Part shown: positions 24,748 to 32,532 of the stretch, in pieces | Layout of the letters: every line of letters begins with the position of its first letter | How positions within the stretch are numbered: the stretch's first letter is position 1 | Assembly (NCBI GenBank): GCA_011090425.1 | Contig: PHGD01000026.1 | Coordinates: 1 to 40,950 of the forward strand | Origin: Nitrospira sp. LK70 | GTDB taxonomy: Bacteria; Nitrospirota; Nitrospiria; Nitrospirales; Nitrospiraceae | Length of the DNA stretch: 40,950 nucleotides | Direction of reading: 5' to 3' | The notes under the pieces: generated by a model | What the model was told of the DNA's origin: nothing | Databases searched by the model: none | The model's input: only the letters and a program-made list of their open reading frames with translations | Translations under genes and position numbers: made by a program

Positions 24748-25053
24748 TTATCGTAATGAGGCGGATCTCAAGATTTTCTCACGCATCAAGGCACGGTCGG
24801 CTGGCGATAGAGTCGGCGCGGGGCTGTGGCGACAGAGTGACACGGTTTGGCGCAACGACATCACGAAGCCTTCACAATTTGGACAAGCGCCCAGATGTCG
24901 ACGAATTTCTTGGCAAATACTCGTCGAAAGTTCGTCATCGATGTAGGCGGACAACCGGCGAAGGATATGCAGACACCGGCTTTTCCCATGAGTATGTCGG
25001 TGCTGAGTCATTGACGGATGCCGCTGTCGCTTGGAAGCGCTACGTTTTACCAT
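24748..25053 (-). CDS. Zinc-finger (zf-HC2) anti-sigma factor, soluble
   Basis: The 101-residue product contains the anti-sigma zinc motif, with C27 upstream and H53-x3-C57-x2-C60 (HLGACPNC) after the helix RRLSAYIDDELSTSICQEIR, as in ZAS/RseA-like proteins that hold ECF sigma factors inactive. No transmembrane segment is present, so it is predicted cytoplasmic. That would suit a redox or metal signal rather than a direct envelope signal. ATG 25053 gives a 14-nt overlap with the sigma gene; a later ATG (25011) is possible but would leave only a short N-terminus before C27. Confidence 0.82.
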   Translation of the reverse strand: MVKRSASKRQRHPSMTQHRHTHGKSRCLHILRRLSAYIDDELSTSICQEIRRHLGACPNCEGFVMSLRQTVSLCRHSPAPTLSPADRALMREKILRSASLR

Positions 25054-25693
25054 GTGGCTCAGCCTCTCCGCCACCCAAGCGGGTCACAGTCGCGGGGGCT
25101 TCGCCGAGGCCTCGTGCACTGAGTTGACGGCGCACGAATAGTCGAGCCCGGTGCAAGCGCGATTTCACTGCTCGTTCGTTCAAACCCATGATGGATCCGA
25201 CCTCCTTGGCGCTTAACCCTTCCATGTCACGAAGCACCAAGACCATTTTATACTTCTTCGGCAACTGGTTGATTGCGCCATCGAGAGCTTGCCGCAATTG
25301 TTTATTTTGGAGCGCGGCTTCAGGGCTAAGTCCGTCGATCGGAATCTGCAAGTGGAACTCACCGTCCGACGTGGGAATGAATTCATCGAGCGACAGCTCG
25401 CGCTCCGGGGCTCCTTTCCGTCTGCGCCGCATGCGTAGGCACGCCCGCGAGGCGATGGTATAGAGCCATGTTGAAACCTGAGCATCACCACGAAATCTGT
25501 CGAGGCCCAGATAGGCCTTCAAAAAGGTCTCCTGCACCAAATCTTTTGCCGACTCCGGTTCGCCGCACAGGCGATGCGCGAAGCGATACATGAGGTCGAC
25601 GTGATCTTTGTACAGCCTATCAAAATTCTTAGCGGATTGTGGAACACTCGAGGACGAGGCCGACGAACGGCGAGTGGTGGGTGAGGCGCCCAT
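25040..25693 (-). CDS. ECF-type RNA polymerase sigma factor
   Basis: Alternative sigma factor of the sigma-70 group 4, 217 residues. Region 2 is FDRLYKDHVDLMYRFAHRLC to LVQETFLKAYLGLDRFRGDA with STWLYTIASRACLRMRRRRK; region 4 is LPKKYKMVLVLRDMEGLSAK followed by EVGSIMGLNERAVKSRLHRA. It is followed with overlap by its zf-HC2 anti-sigma gene. The regulon is unknown. Its own promoter looks sigma-70-like, with a very short leader, rather than an obvious ECF AAC/CGT type. Confidence 0.93.
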   Translation of the reverse strand: MGASPTTRRSSASSSSVPQSAKNFDRLYKDHVDLMYRFAHRLCGEPESAKDLVQETFLKAYLGLDRFRGDAQVSTWLYTIASRACLRMRRRRKGAPERELSLDEFIPTSDGEFHLQIPIDGLSPEAALQNKQLRQALDGAINQLPKKYKMVLVLRDMEGLSAKEVGSIMGLNERAVKSRLHRARLFVRRQLSARGLGEAPATVTRLGGGEAEPHGKT

Positions 25694-25702
25694 ATATGGC
25701 GC

Positions 25703-25732
25703 AGTCTACGAGGGGATTAAAAAGAGAGTCAA
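25703..25732 (-). promoter_or_regulatory. Promoter of the ECF sigma operon
   Basis: On the minus strand TTGACT (25732-25727), 18 nt, TAGACT (25708-25703), then 9 nt to ATG 25693. The leader would be about 2-3 nt. It shares the 134-bp intergenic region with the divergent NotI-like gene. Confidence 0.5.
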
Positions 25733-25770
25733 GATGATGAAAGTGGCATTATTGTATCGATTGTCTGATC

Positions 25771-25790
25771 CCAGATACAGCCAGATACAA
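25771..25790 (+). repeat. 10-bp tandem repeat upstream of the NotI-like gene
   Basis: CCAGATACAG is followed at once by CCAGATACAA, ending at the -35 box of the downstream promoter. One-helical-turn spacing suits a protein-binding site, in the style of control boxes of restriction systems; no such protein is visible nearby. Confidence 0.35.
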
Positions 25791-25791
25791 T

Positions 25792-25821
25792 TTGACCCAC
25801 AAAGTTTGACCAAGCTATCCT
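25792..25821 (+). promoter_or_regulatory. Promoter giving a leaderless mRNA for the NotI-like gene
   Basis: TTGACC (25792-25797), 18-nt spacer, TATCCT (25816-25821), then 6 nt and ATG 25828. No ribosome binding site exists between them. Confidence 0.5.
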
Positions 25822-25827
25822 TTCACG

Positions 25828-26211
25828 ATGCCAGCCCGACAACAACCTACGTTGCGGCCGAGCAAGAGATACGGCGCGGCCGAGCTATTCGGGCATTCGC
25901 TTGTCGGCATCGATCCCAAAGAGCTACAAAGATTGTCGTCGGCCGATAACCGGGCGATCCCCTGCCCTTTTAAGCCGGATCATGCCAGCTGCCACAAGAA
26001 AGGTGGAGTTTGCTCTTTGACCCTTTACGAGAGGGGTACGGATGGAACCGTCTCCATTTCACAGCCTCCAGTCACGACATGCCCAAGTCGGTTTTTTGAG
26101 GGAAATGCCGTATTCAAGTGGGTCCATCAGACCTTACAGGGTCCATCCGAAGTCAGCATCGTCAATGAAGCGACATTTCTCATTGTAAGCTGCGTCAGCT
26201 GCCCCAATTAG
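25828..26211 (+). pseudogene. NotI-like restriction endonuclease, N-terminal metal-binding domain only
   Basis: The 127-residue frame resembles the N-terminus of R.NotI as I remember it: an AELFGHSLVG opening, then four cysteines in the spacing CPF - SC - GVC - CP (C46, C55, C62, C85), which in NotI bind an iron atom, then RFFEGNAVFKWVHQTL. NotI is about 380 residues. Here the frame stops soon after NEATFL, before the catalytic EIQTMD-type region, and the last 10 residues look unrelated. The start has a promoter with only 6 nt between -10 and ATG. It is either a truncated remnant or a stand-alone Cys4 domain. No methyltransferase is present. Confidence 0.55.
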
Positions 26212-26228
26212 TCGGAGGGGGATTAAGA

Positions 26229-26522
26229 ATGAAACGAGATCAAGAGTTACGGCGTCTCCGTCGTCTTCAGAGCGAAATTGACTCAATTCGCCGTCTGCTA
26301 GGGATCAGTTCTCCGGGCACAGTAGTTTATTCGTCGCCGCTTCGCTCACTCGAAGATGAAGTTGTCGTAGTTGAGGCTGATGGAATGGGGGGTGCGACAA
26401 CTAGCGTGATTGGGGGAAACTATCCCATTGACTTCACCACAAAGTATGAAGAACGATTCGCGTCTGAAGAAATGGCTATCCGTAAAGCTGAGAACTTGGT
26501 GGGTCAGGTCGATCTGCTCTAA
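26229..26522 (+). CDS. Small protein of unknown function
   Basis: The 97-residue frame starts at ATG 26229 after a clear GGAGGGGG ribosome site, 17 nt behind the NotI-like frame, so the two may be one transcript. The N-terminal 25 residues (MKRDQELRRLRRLQSEIDSI) form a basic coiled coil. The middle is beta-rich (EVVVVEADGMGGATTSVIGG) and the end is helical and acidic. No family is recognised. Composition is less GC-rich than the neighbours. Its stop overlaps the end of the broken nuclease gene on the other strand. Confidence 0.6.
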   Translation: MKRDQELRRLRRLQSEIDSIRRLLGISSPGTVVYSSPLRSLEDEVVVVEADGMGGATTSVIGGNYPIDFTTKYEERFASEEMAIRKAENLVGQVDLL

Positions 26523-27474
26523 TGCTCAATGGCAGGTCGGATATCCTCTTCACAAAATATCTGGCTCGAATACTCTCGTCGGAATTCTTCGTACACAATT
26601 CGCTAAACCTTCTGCCTGTCTTCTTGATCATCAAAATTCGAAGCAAGCTTCAGAACATCCTCTTTTTTGAGGAGTTGTACCTTCATATCGACTAGATACC
26701 TCTGCACTTCTTTCGAGATATCGTCAATAACCAGAACTACATTGCCGTTCTGAATACGCTCGTTATCGAAGTTACGCTTTAGCTCTCCATATATCTGTGC
26801 GGCTTCTAGTTCGGTATGGATACGAAGCTTTTTGACTTGGTAAACCACACCAAAGTTGGTCGAGAGATCAACTCCTTGATCGTGGGCAGCAGTGCGTGTG
26901 TCCCGATAGATCTTGCACGCAAAGTTTTCCAGGTGTACTTTCAACACGGCGAAACTAAAAATCTCAAAATTGGCCGGTGATTTACTGATCTGCTCGCGAA
27001 TTAAGCTTAGAAAACGAGGTAGATCAGTAGCCAGTGCCGTACGAGCTTCCGCATCATGAAGCGATGGAACAACCCCAAGGCGGCTTGTTACGTGTTGTTC
27101 GATTCTCAATGGATCCAATCCAGAATGGCTTTTGCGACGTCTGTGTAGGGAGCCAATAGTTTGTATCTCAGATGCCCAACTGATTTCAGGACACCATAGC
27201 GAGACATTCGACTTCCATAAGCATCGTAGTATTTCCCGCCGATGTATACGTCATGGCCAAGAAATTCCTTCAATTCTCTAACAGCTGCCGTGTAGGCTGC
27301 CTCAATTTCAGAATCAGTGAATAGCTGTTTGCCTGTGGCTAGGAACTCGCGTAGCAAGCCACTAGTGATAACTGGCATTATGGCTTTTGTCTGAGAGTTC
27401 TTAAGCATGCGGTCGATCTCATCTTTGCAGAAAACCATCGCATCAACCGATGCTCTTCTTGATTTCTTCGCCAT
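26519..27474 (-). pseudogene. Broken restriction-endonuclease-like gene (frameshift plus in-frame stop)
   Basis: Two frames form one decayed gene of about 320 codons. Frame one (27474-27106, 122 residues, MAKKSRRASVDAMVF to AKAILDWIH) ends where frame two (from TTG 27118) begins in the -1 frame; frame two runs 171 codons to TAG at 26605-26603. After that TAG the same frame stays coding-like for 27 codons (RIVYEEFRREYSSQIF, CEEDIRPAIEH) to a second TAG at 26521-26519. Frame two contains GVDLSTNFGVVYQVKK, a possible PD-(D/E)xK nuclease core with Asp and QVK. The region is AT-richer than its surroundings, which suggests transfer. Function is an inference; no methyltransferase is nearby. Confidence 0.6.
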
Positions 27475-27579
27475 AGTTCAATGAGCAAACATAGTTCCAT
27501 GACGTTGTGTGGCATTAAACGGGGCCGAGGATACCGTGATGAGCGAATAGAGGTCAAACCGGAAGAATCTTATGTATCG

Positions 27580-28770
27580 TTACGGAATGACTCCTAGCGT
27601 CCGACCCACCTTAGCAAAAGCCGCCACGGCTCGTTGTAGTTGAGCGGTTGTATGGGCGGCCGACATTTGAGTCCGGATCCTTGTCTGCCCCTGCGGCACC
27701 ACCGGATAGCTGAAGCCGACGACATAGACTCCTTCTTTCAGTAAGGCCTCCGCCATGGAGGTCGCCAGGGTGGCATCACCCAACATCACGGGAATGATGG
27801 GATGTTGGCCAGGAACAAGCTGGAAACCGAGCCTGGTCAACTCAGCCCGGAAGAAGACGGCATTCTCCCGGAGCTGCTTTCTGAGATGATCGCCCTGTCT
27901 CACGAGTTCGAGCGCACATAAGGCTCCGGCGGCGATGGGAGGAGGAAGCGAGTTCGAGAACAGGTAAGGCCGCGACCGTTGACGCAGCAGCTCGATTACC
28001 TCGGCCTTGCCGGATGTAAACCCACCGGCCGCACCACCAAGCGTTTTCCCCAGAGTGCTCGTCACCAGCTCAATTCGGTCAGCCACCCCGAAATGAGCAG
28101 GCGTCCCTCTGCCATCAGGACCCAGAACTCCTGTCGCGTGGCTGTCATCGACCACCACCGCCGCATCATGCCGTTCTGCCAGCTCGACGATCCGATCCAG
28201 TTTGGCCGGATCGCCATCCATCGAGAACACTCCATCGGTTGCAATCAGACGCAGCCGGCATCCGCCTGCTGCCTGGAGCTGTGCTTCGAGGTCTGCCATG
28301 TCGGAATGGGCGTATCGGAATCGCTTGGCCTTGCAGAGTCTAATGCCGTCGATCAGGCTGGCATGGTTCAAGGCATCGCTGATGACGGCATCATGCTCAT
28401 CCAACAACGCTTCGAACAGTCCTCCGTTGGCATCGAAGCAGGAGCTGTACAAGATTGAGTCCTCGGTGCCGAGAAACTCGCTGATGGACCGCTCCAGCTG
28501 TTTGTGCAAATTCTGAGTGCCGCAAATAAACCGCACGGAGGCCATGCCATATCCATGCGTTTCCAATCCCTTCGTGGCAGCCCGTACGATGGCCGGGTGA
28601 TTCGCCAGCCCCAGATAATTGTTTGCGCAGAGATTAAGAACTTGACCTTGCGTGACCCGGATGTCGGAGCCCTGCGGGCTCAGCAATTGGCGTTCGGCCT
28701 TGTACAGACCGTGAGATCTGATGTCGGCGAGCTGAGCTTCAAGGGTTTTCTTGAAGGACGAGTAGGCCAT
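27580..28770 (-). CDS. kbl: Glycine C-acetyltransferase (2-amino-3-ketobutyrate CoA ligase)
   Basis: PLP enzyme (fold type I, alpha-oxoamine synthase family) that splits 2-amino-3-ketobutyrate with CoA into glycine and acetyl-CoA, the second step of threonine degradation. The 396-residue length is typical. Visible: [59 protein letters not shown], and the PLP lysine K242 in [18 protein letters not shown] 28770 is used because the 16 upstream codons are repeat-like. It lies 81 nt after tdh on the same strand; that spacer has repeated GAGGCCTGAGGGCTGAG-type sequence. Confidence 0.95.
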   Translation of the reverse strand: MAYSSFKKTLEAQLADIRSHGLYKAERQLLSPQGSDIRVTQGQVLNLCANNYLGLANHPAIVRAATKGLETHGYGMASVRFICGTQNLHKQLERSISEFLGTEDSILYSSCFDANGGLFEALLDEHDAVISDALNHASLIDGIRLCKAKRFRYAHSDMADLEAQLQAAGGCRLRLIATDGVFSMDGDPAKLDRIVELAERHDAAVVVDDSHATGVLGPDGRGTPAHFGVADRIELVTSTLGKTLGGAAGGFTSGKAEVIELLRQRSRPYLFSNSLPPPIAAGALCALELVRQGDHLRKQLRENAVFFRAELTRLGFQLVPGQHPIIPVMLGDATLATSMAEALLKEGVYVVGFSYPVVPQGQTRIRTQMSAAHTTAQLQRAVAAFAKVGRTLGVIP

Positions 28771-28851
28771 GGTTAGAACAGAGCTGAGAGATGAGGCCTG
28801 AGGGCTGAGTGAGGACAACCCTTCTATTCTCCCAGTCCTCCCTCAACCCTA

Positions 28852-29886
28852 CTATGGAATCAAGACCACTTTGCCGCACTGACCCGACTGGATCAACTCA
28901 AAGCCCGTCGCATACTCGCGCAGTGGAAATGAATGTGTGATCACCGGCCGAATATTGAGACCTGCCTTCAAGAGGCCGGCCAACCGGTACCAAGTTCCAA
29001 ACAAGCGTCGCCCCGTGATCCCATAGACACGGATGCCCTTAAAGATAACTTCGTTCGGCAGATCAAAGCAAACGGGACCGGTCGGGATACCGAACAGGGT
29101 GACTCGCCCGCCGTTCTTCACCGCGCGAAAGGCTTGATGCATGGCCGTGGGGTCTCCCGACATCTCCAGTGCTGCATCAACTCCCTCACCGCCCGTCATC
29201 TCGATGATGGCCGCCGCCACTTGCTCCGGTGACTCGGCTCTCACGTTGAGAACGTGATCCGCTCCAACCTGCTTCGCCAAGCCAAGCCGATAGTCACTGA
29301 CATCGGATGCGATAATGGTCGCAGCACCGGCGGTGCGTGCGACTGCGGCGGCAAACAGACCGGTCGGACCACAGCCGGTGATCAACACCGTGTGGCCCGT
29401 GAGATCCTCAGCAAGGGCGGCATCAACGGCGTTACCGAGCGGCTCCTGGACACAGGCCAACTCCGGGGGAATTTCCGGTGCCGTGTGCCACAAGACACCT
29501 TCAGGCAGCGCGACATATTGCGCGTAAGAGCCGTCCCGATCGATCCCGAGAATCTTGTAATTCTTGCACACATGCGCCTGTCCGGTGCGACACTGGAAGC
29601 AGGCTCCACAGGTCAGGTGTGATTCGGCGGCGACATAGTCACCGACATTCACCAGAGACGCTTCACGACCGACCTCTACGACGTGGCCGCACAATTCATG
29701 GCCGATGATGCGTGGCGGATGAATCCGTCGTTGTGCCCATTCGTCCCAACGATAGATATGGACGTCGGTTCCACATAACGAGGTCGCGGCCACCTTGATC
29801 ACGGCGTCGTACGGTCCCGGGGTTGGATCCGTCCAATCGGTGAGGGTTAGCCCCGGTCCCGCAGTCCTCTTGACGAGTGCTTGCAT
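28852..29886 (-). CDS. tdh: L-threonine 3-dehydrogenase
   Basis: NAD- and zinc-dependent medium-chain dehydrogenase that oxidises L-threonine to 2-amino-3-ketobutyrate, which Kbl then cleaves. The 344-residue protein has the catalytic zinc Cys38 (TSLCGTDVHIYRWDEW), GHELCGHVVEVG, the structural zinc cluster (CGACFQCRTGQAHVC), GCGPTGLFAAAVARTAGA for NAD, and the Tdh-specific FKGIRVYGITGRRLFGTWY. ATG 29886 is preceded by a -10-like TAGAAT at 6 nt and no clear ribosome site. Confidence 0.96.
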   Translation of the reverse strand: MQALVKRTAGPGLTLTDWTDPTPGPYDAVIKVAATSLCGTDVHIYRWDEWAQRRIHPPRIIGHELCGHVVEVGREASLVNVGDYVAAESHLTCGACFQCRTGQAHVCKNYKILGIDRDGSYAQYVALPEGVLWHTAPEIPPELACVQEPLGNAVDAALAEDLTGHTVLITGCGPTGLFAAAVARTAGAATIIASDVSDYRLGLAKQVGADHVLNVRAESPEQVAAAIIEMTGGEGVDAALEMSGDPTAMHQAFRAVKNGGRVTLFGIPTGPVCFDLPNEVIFKGIRVYGITGRRLFGTWYRLAGLLKAGLNIRPVITHSFPLREYATGFELIQSGQCGKVVLIP

Positions 29887-29892
29887 GAACCT

Positions 29893-29898
29893 ATTCTA
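29893..29898 (-). promoter_or_regulatory. -10 box giving a likely leaderless tdh transcript
   Basis: TAGAAT (five of six) on the minus strand ends 6 nt before ATG 29886. The best -35 (TGTCAA, 15 nt upstream) is weak. Confidence 0.4.
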
Positions 29899-29943
29899 TA
29901 CCAACTCGGTTATTTGACACCCATTTTCGGTGGAGCCCCCCAC

Positions 29944-30057
29944 GGCTATGAAGCTGTGGTCCTCCATGGTTCTTCGGCGACACCTCGCCGAAGTGTGTCC
30001 TCCTACGCGAAGGCTTCGGTGGACAACCGCTGCGCATTCCTCCACGGTTTCACAGCC
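29944..30057. repeat. Structured intergenic element with nested inverted repeats
   Basis: The 310-bp tdh-yceI spacer (29887-30196) has no gene. GGCTATGAAGCTGTGG (29944-29959) and the complement of 30042-30057 match at 13 of 16 positions. Inside, TTCGGCGA (29973-29980) and TCGCCGAA (29985-29992) form a perfect 8-bp stem with a 4-nt loop, and GAAGGCTTC follows at about 30010. Such nested palindromes are typical of REP/BIME-like or small non-autonomous elements. Confidence 0.5.
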
Positions 30058-30091
30058 CTGGCTTCCTGCGTAGCCGAGTGAAAGAAACGGG

Positions 30092-30121
30092 TTGCATGGG
30101 CTTCCCGGCGATGGGTAGGAT
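30092..30121 (+). promoter_or_regulatory. Candidate promoter of the yceI gene
   Basis: TTGCAT (30092-30097), 18 nt, TAGGAT (30116-30121), about 75 bp before ATG 30197. Confidence 0.4.
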
Positions 30122-30196
30122 GGCGAGGCTCATCGTAGTGATGAGGCGAGGTATCGGTTCAGACAGGTCGGCATGGAGACGACGAAAGGTGATGCG

Positions 30197-30808
30197 ATGA
30201 AAATCTGGTCCAACTGGCTGCGGGGAATCGTCATGACGGGTGTGCTGGCATGCTTCCCGATGACCGTCGGGGCTGAAACGGCTCGTTGGGACATTGATCC
30301 CGATCATTCGGTCATTGAATTTCGCGTGGCTCACATGGTGGTGTCCAAAACGTCGGGGCGCTTCCTGTCCTATCGTGGATTTGTTGATCTGGGCGCTGAC
30401 GAGAAATCCTTCAAGACGATTGAAGCCACGATCAATGCTGAATCGATCAACACGAACCAAGAGAAACGTGACGCGCATCTGCGCAGCCCCGACTTCCTGG
30501 ACGTCAAACAGTTCCCGACGATCACTTACAAGATGAAAACCTACCAGAAGGAGGGAGATACTTATAAGGTTCTCGGCAACCTGACTCTGCGCGGCGTGAC
30601 CAAAGAGGTCCTGCTTACCGGCACATTCAATGGCGTTACAAAGGATCCCTGGGGCAATACCAGGGCTGGATTCACCGCCGAAGGAACCTTGAATCGCAAG
30701 GACTTCGGCATGATCTGGAACAAGACGCTGGATAACGGCGGGGTAGTCGTCGGAGACGACGTCCAGATCCGCCTGGACATCGAATGCATCAAAGAGAAAA
30801 ACCCGTAG
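30197..30808 (+). CDS. YceI-family periplasmic lipid-binding protein
   Basis: The YceI family forms a lipocalin-like barrel that binds isoprenoid or amphiphilic lipids in the periplasm. The 203-residue precursor has a signal peptide (GIVMTGVLACFPMTVGAETA) and the family pattern RWDIDPDHSVIEFRVAHMVV, GRFLSYRGFVDL, INTNQEKRDAHLRSPDFLDV, FPTITYK, LGNLTLRGVTKEVLL and GTLNRKDFGMIWNKTLDNGG. ATG 30197 with upstream AAAGGTGATG is preferred to ATG 30173, because it places the signal peptide correctly. The ligand is unknown. Confidence 0.92.
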   Translation: MKIWSNWLRGIVMTGVLACFPMTVGAETARWDIDPDHSVIEFRVAHMVVSKTSGRFLSYRGFVDLGADEKSFKTIEATINAESINTNQEKRDAHLRSPDFLDVKQFPTITYKMKTYQKEGDTYKVLGNLTLRGVTKEVLLTGTFNGVTKDPWGNTRAGFTAEGTLNRKDFGMIWNKTLDNGGVVVGDDVQIRLDIECIKEKNP

Positions 30809-30851
30809 GGAGCCTGGAAGTCAAGAAGTCTGAACGTTCGAAAATTGAGAA

Positions 30852-30895
30852 GCGAAGATTGTGAACATTCCGGCTTTTCAGCTTTCAATCTTCGC
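30852..30895. terminator. Long-loop hairpin between yceI and the alcohol dehydrogenase gene
   Basis: GCGAAGATTG (30852-30861) and CAATCTTCGC (30886-30895) form a perfect 10-bp stem around a 24-nt loop. There is no U-tract. It could act as an mRNA processing or attenuation structure or be a small repeat. Confidence 0.4.
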
Positions 30896-30934
30896 ACCTT
30901 TCGCACTTTCCAACTTACAAACGACAGACACACG

Positions 30935-31933
30935 ATGAAAGCGATGGTGCTGAATCACACGAGCGATGTCTCCAGCAACCCTTTGCAGCTCCAAGCTCGG
31001 CCAACTCCCGTCCCAACGGCAAGCCAGGTCCTCGTCAAAATTCGCGTGTGCGGCGTCTGTCGTACGGATCTCCATGTGGTGGAAGGAGAACTTCCGGACG
31101 TTTCATTGCCGTTGATCCCCGGTCATCAAGCAGTGGGTACGGTGGTGCAGGCCGGACCAAAGGCTGCTGAGGTCAAGGAAGGGGATCGCGTCGGGATTGC
31201 CTGGCTTCAGGGGACATGCGGACAGTGCGAATTCTGTACAAACGGGCGGGAAAATCTTTGCGTACAAGCGAAGTTCACCGGCTATCAGGTTGACGGCGGG
31301 TATGCGGAATACGCGGTCGTCCCTGCACGATTCGCCTACCCAATCCCACCGATCTTTCCCGACGAAGAAGCCGCTCCCCTGTTATGTGCCGGCATCATCG
31401 GCTATCGAGCGCTACGCCTCAGCGGCATCAAGCCGGGCCAGCGACTCGGGCTCTACGGGTTCGGTGCGTCGGCGCACATTGCCATCCAGATCGCGCGCCA
31501 GTGGGGTTGTCAGGTCTATGTGAGTTCGCTCAAGCGGGAGCATCAGGAATTGGCAAGACAACTGGGAGCGGTCTGGGTCGGTGGGGCGACGGAGATGCCG
31601 CCGGATAAGCTGCATGGATCGATCATCTTTGCACCGGCCGGTGACCTGGTGCCTCCGGCCTTGAGAGCTCTCGACCGAGGCGGGACATTGGCATTGGCCG
31701 ACATCCACATGTCACCGATTCCTTCGCTGGACTATGATCGCGAGGTGTTCGGAGAGCGGGTGATCCGCAGTGTGACAGCCAACACGAGGCAGGATGGAGT
31801 CGATTTGTTGCGCGAAGCAGCAGCTATTCCTATCAAACCCCATACGGTCCGTTTTCCCCTTGAACAAGCCAACCGTGCATTACAAGAATTGAAAGCTGGG
31901 ACCTTTCAAGGTGCAGCGGTCCTCACAATATGA
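30935..31933 (+). CDS. Zinc-dependent alcohol dehydrogenase family protein
   Basis: Medium-chain zinc dehydrogenase, 332 residues. It has the catalytic zinc site CGVCRTDLHVVEGELPD and GHQAVGTVV, the structural zinc cluster (CGQCEFCTNGRENLC), and a dinucleotide-binding stretch GLYGFGASAHIAIQIARQWG. The first Gly position of the usual GxGxxG is less regular (GFGASA). The sequence style (VVEGELP, PLLCAGIIGYRALRLSGI) suits the AdhA-like family with unknown physiological alcohol or aldehyde. ATG 30935 is chosen because the preceding frame covers the hairpin region. Confidence 0.88.
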   Translation: MKAMVLNHTSDVSSNPLQLQARPTPVPTASQVLVKIRVCGVCRTDLHVVEGELPDVSLPLIPGHQAVGTVVQAGPKAAEVKEGDRVGIAWLQGTCGQCEFCTNGRENLCVQAKFTGYQVDGGYAEYAVVPARFAYPIPPIFPDEEAAPLLCAGIIGYRALRLSGIKPGQRLGLYGFGASAHIAIQIARQWGCQVYVSSLKREHQELARQLGAVWVGGATEMPPDKLHGSIIFAPAGDLVPPALRALDRGGTLALADIHMSPIPSLDYDREVFGERVIRSVTANTRQDGVDLLREAAAIPIKPHTVRFPLEQANRALQELKAGTFQGAAVLTI

Positions 31934-31956
31934 TATTGGCAGGCGCCATTTCTGAT

Positions 31957-32104
31957 TCACTTCTCCAGCCATTCGCAGCTGATGCGCGTCTTCGCCAATT
32001 CCAGCGACGTGCCGAGTAGGTGTTCGAGATCGAGCCCGTATCGGAGAGCAGATGATACCGAGCCGTACGCATGAGTACGGAAAGGGTTCGGGACGGTACC
32101 AGGC
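31957..32104 (-). other. Coding-like stretch without a start, possible gene remnant
   Basis: On the minus strand this gap reads PNPFRTHAYGSVSSALRYG, then LDLEHLLGTSLELAKTRI, SCEWLEK and a stop at 31957, with protein-like helical periodicity but no start codon or ribosome site. It may be the 3' end of a lost gene. A small hairpin CCGTAC/GTACGG (32063-32068/32075-32080) lies within it. Confidence 0.2.
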
Positions 32105-32326
32105 CTAATCCTTCCGGATAGCGGCAAGGAGTCCCGCAGCGCCGAGAAGCCCGCCCAGGATGATCAGAAACGACGAGGTGTCAGGCAGGCCGGCTTCCTG
32201 CGGAGGCGGCCAATCGACGAAAAGGCCCATCGCAATGAGAGCGGCACCGAGCGCTTGCATAATTTTCCAACGGATCGAAATCCGTCGATCTGTCTCGTGA
32301 GCAGCTTCTGACTTCTTTTCCGACAT
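32105..32326 (-). CDS. Small membrane protein of unknown function
   Basis: The 73-residue product has a charged N-terminus (MSEKKSEAAHETDRRISIRW) and two hydrophobic helices, IMQALGAALIAMGLFVDW and SFLIILGGLLGAAGLLAAIR, separated by a Pro-rich loop (PPPQEAGLPD). A weak GGGAA ribosome site lies before ATG 32326. No family is recognised. It stands alone on the minus strand, divergent from the next gene. Confidence 0.6.
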   Translation of the reverse strand: MSEKKSEAAHETDRRISIRWKIMQALGAALIAMGLFVDWPPPQEAGLPDTSSFLIILGGLLGAAGLLAAIRKD

Positions 32327-32469
32327 GGATTCCCAGCGAGCCCGACAACCTTAGGATGGCGGCTTGAAGGGACGACGGTCAAGATTCGGTCATTCGTTGA
32401 GGCGAGGTTCCTGCAGCCGATGGCCCAGCGTTTGATGGGTGGCTCGGCGCCTTTCCCAAGCGCCTCGCC

Positions 32470-32499
32470 TTGCCGTTTGATCCCCGGTTTTTTTAGAAT
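32470..32499 (+). promoter_or_regulatory. Candidate promoter of the 272-residue protein gene
   Basis: TTGCCG (32470-32475), 18 nt, TAGAAT (32494-32499), preceded by a run of seven T. The start of translation (GTG 32533) follows after a GAGGG ribosome site. Confidence 0.4.
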
Positions 32500-32532
32500 G
32501 AATCTGCGTTACGATGACTCTGCGAGGGTTCT

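Noticed and set aside
26603..26605. TAG read-through or pyrrolysine insertion in the nuclease-like gene
   Set aside because: A frameshift also interrupts the same gene, so decay is the simpler explanation; no read-through signal is seen.
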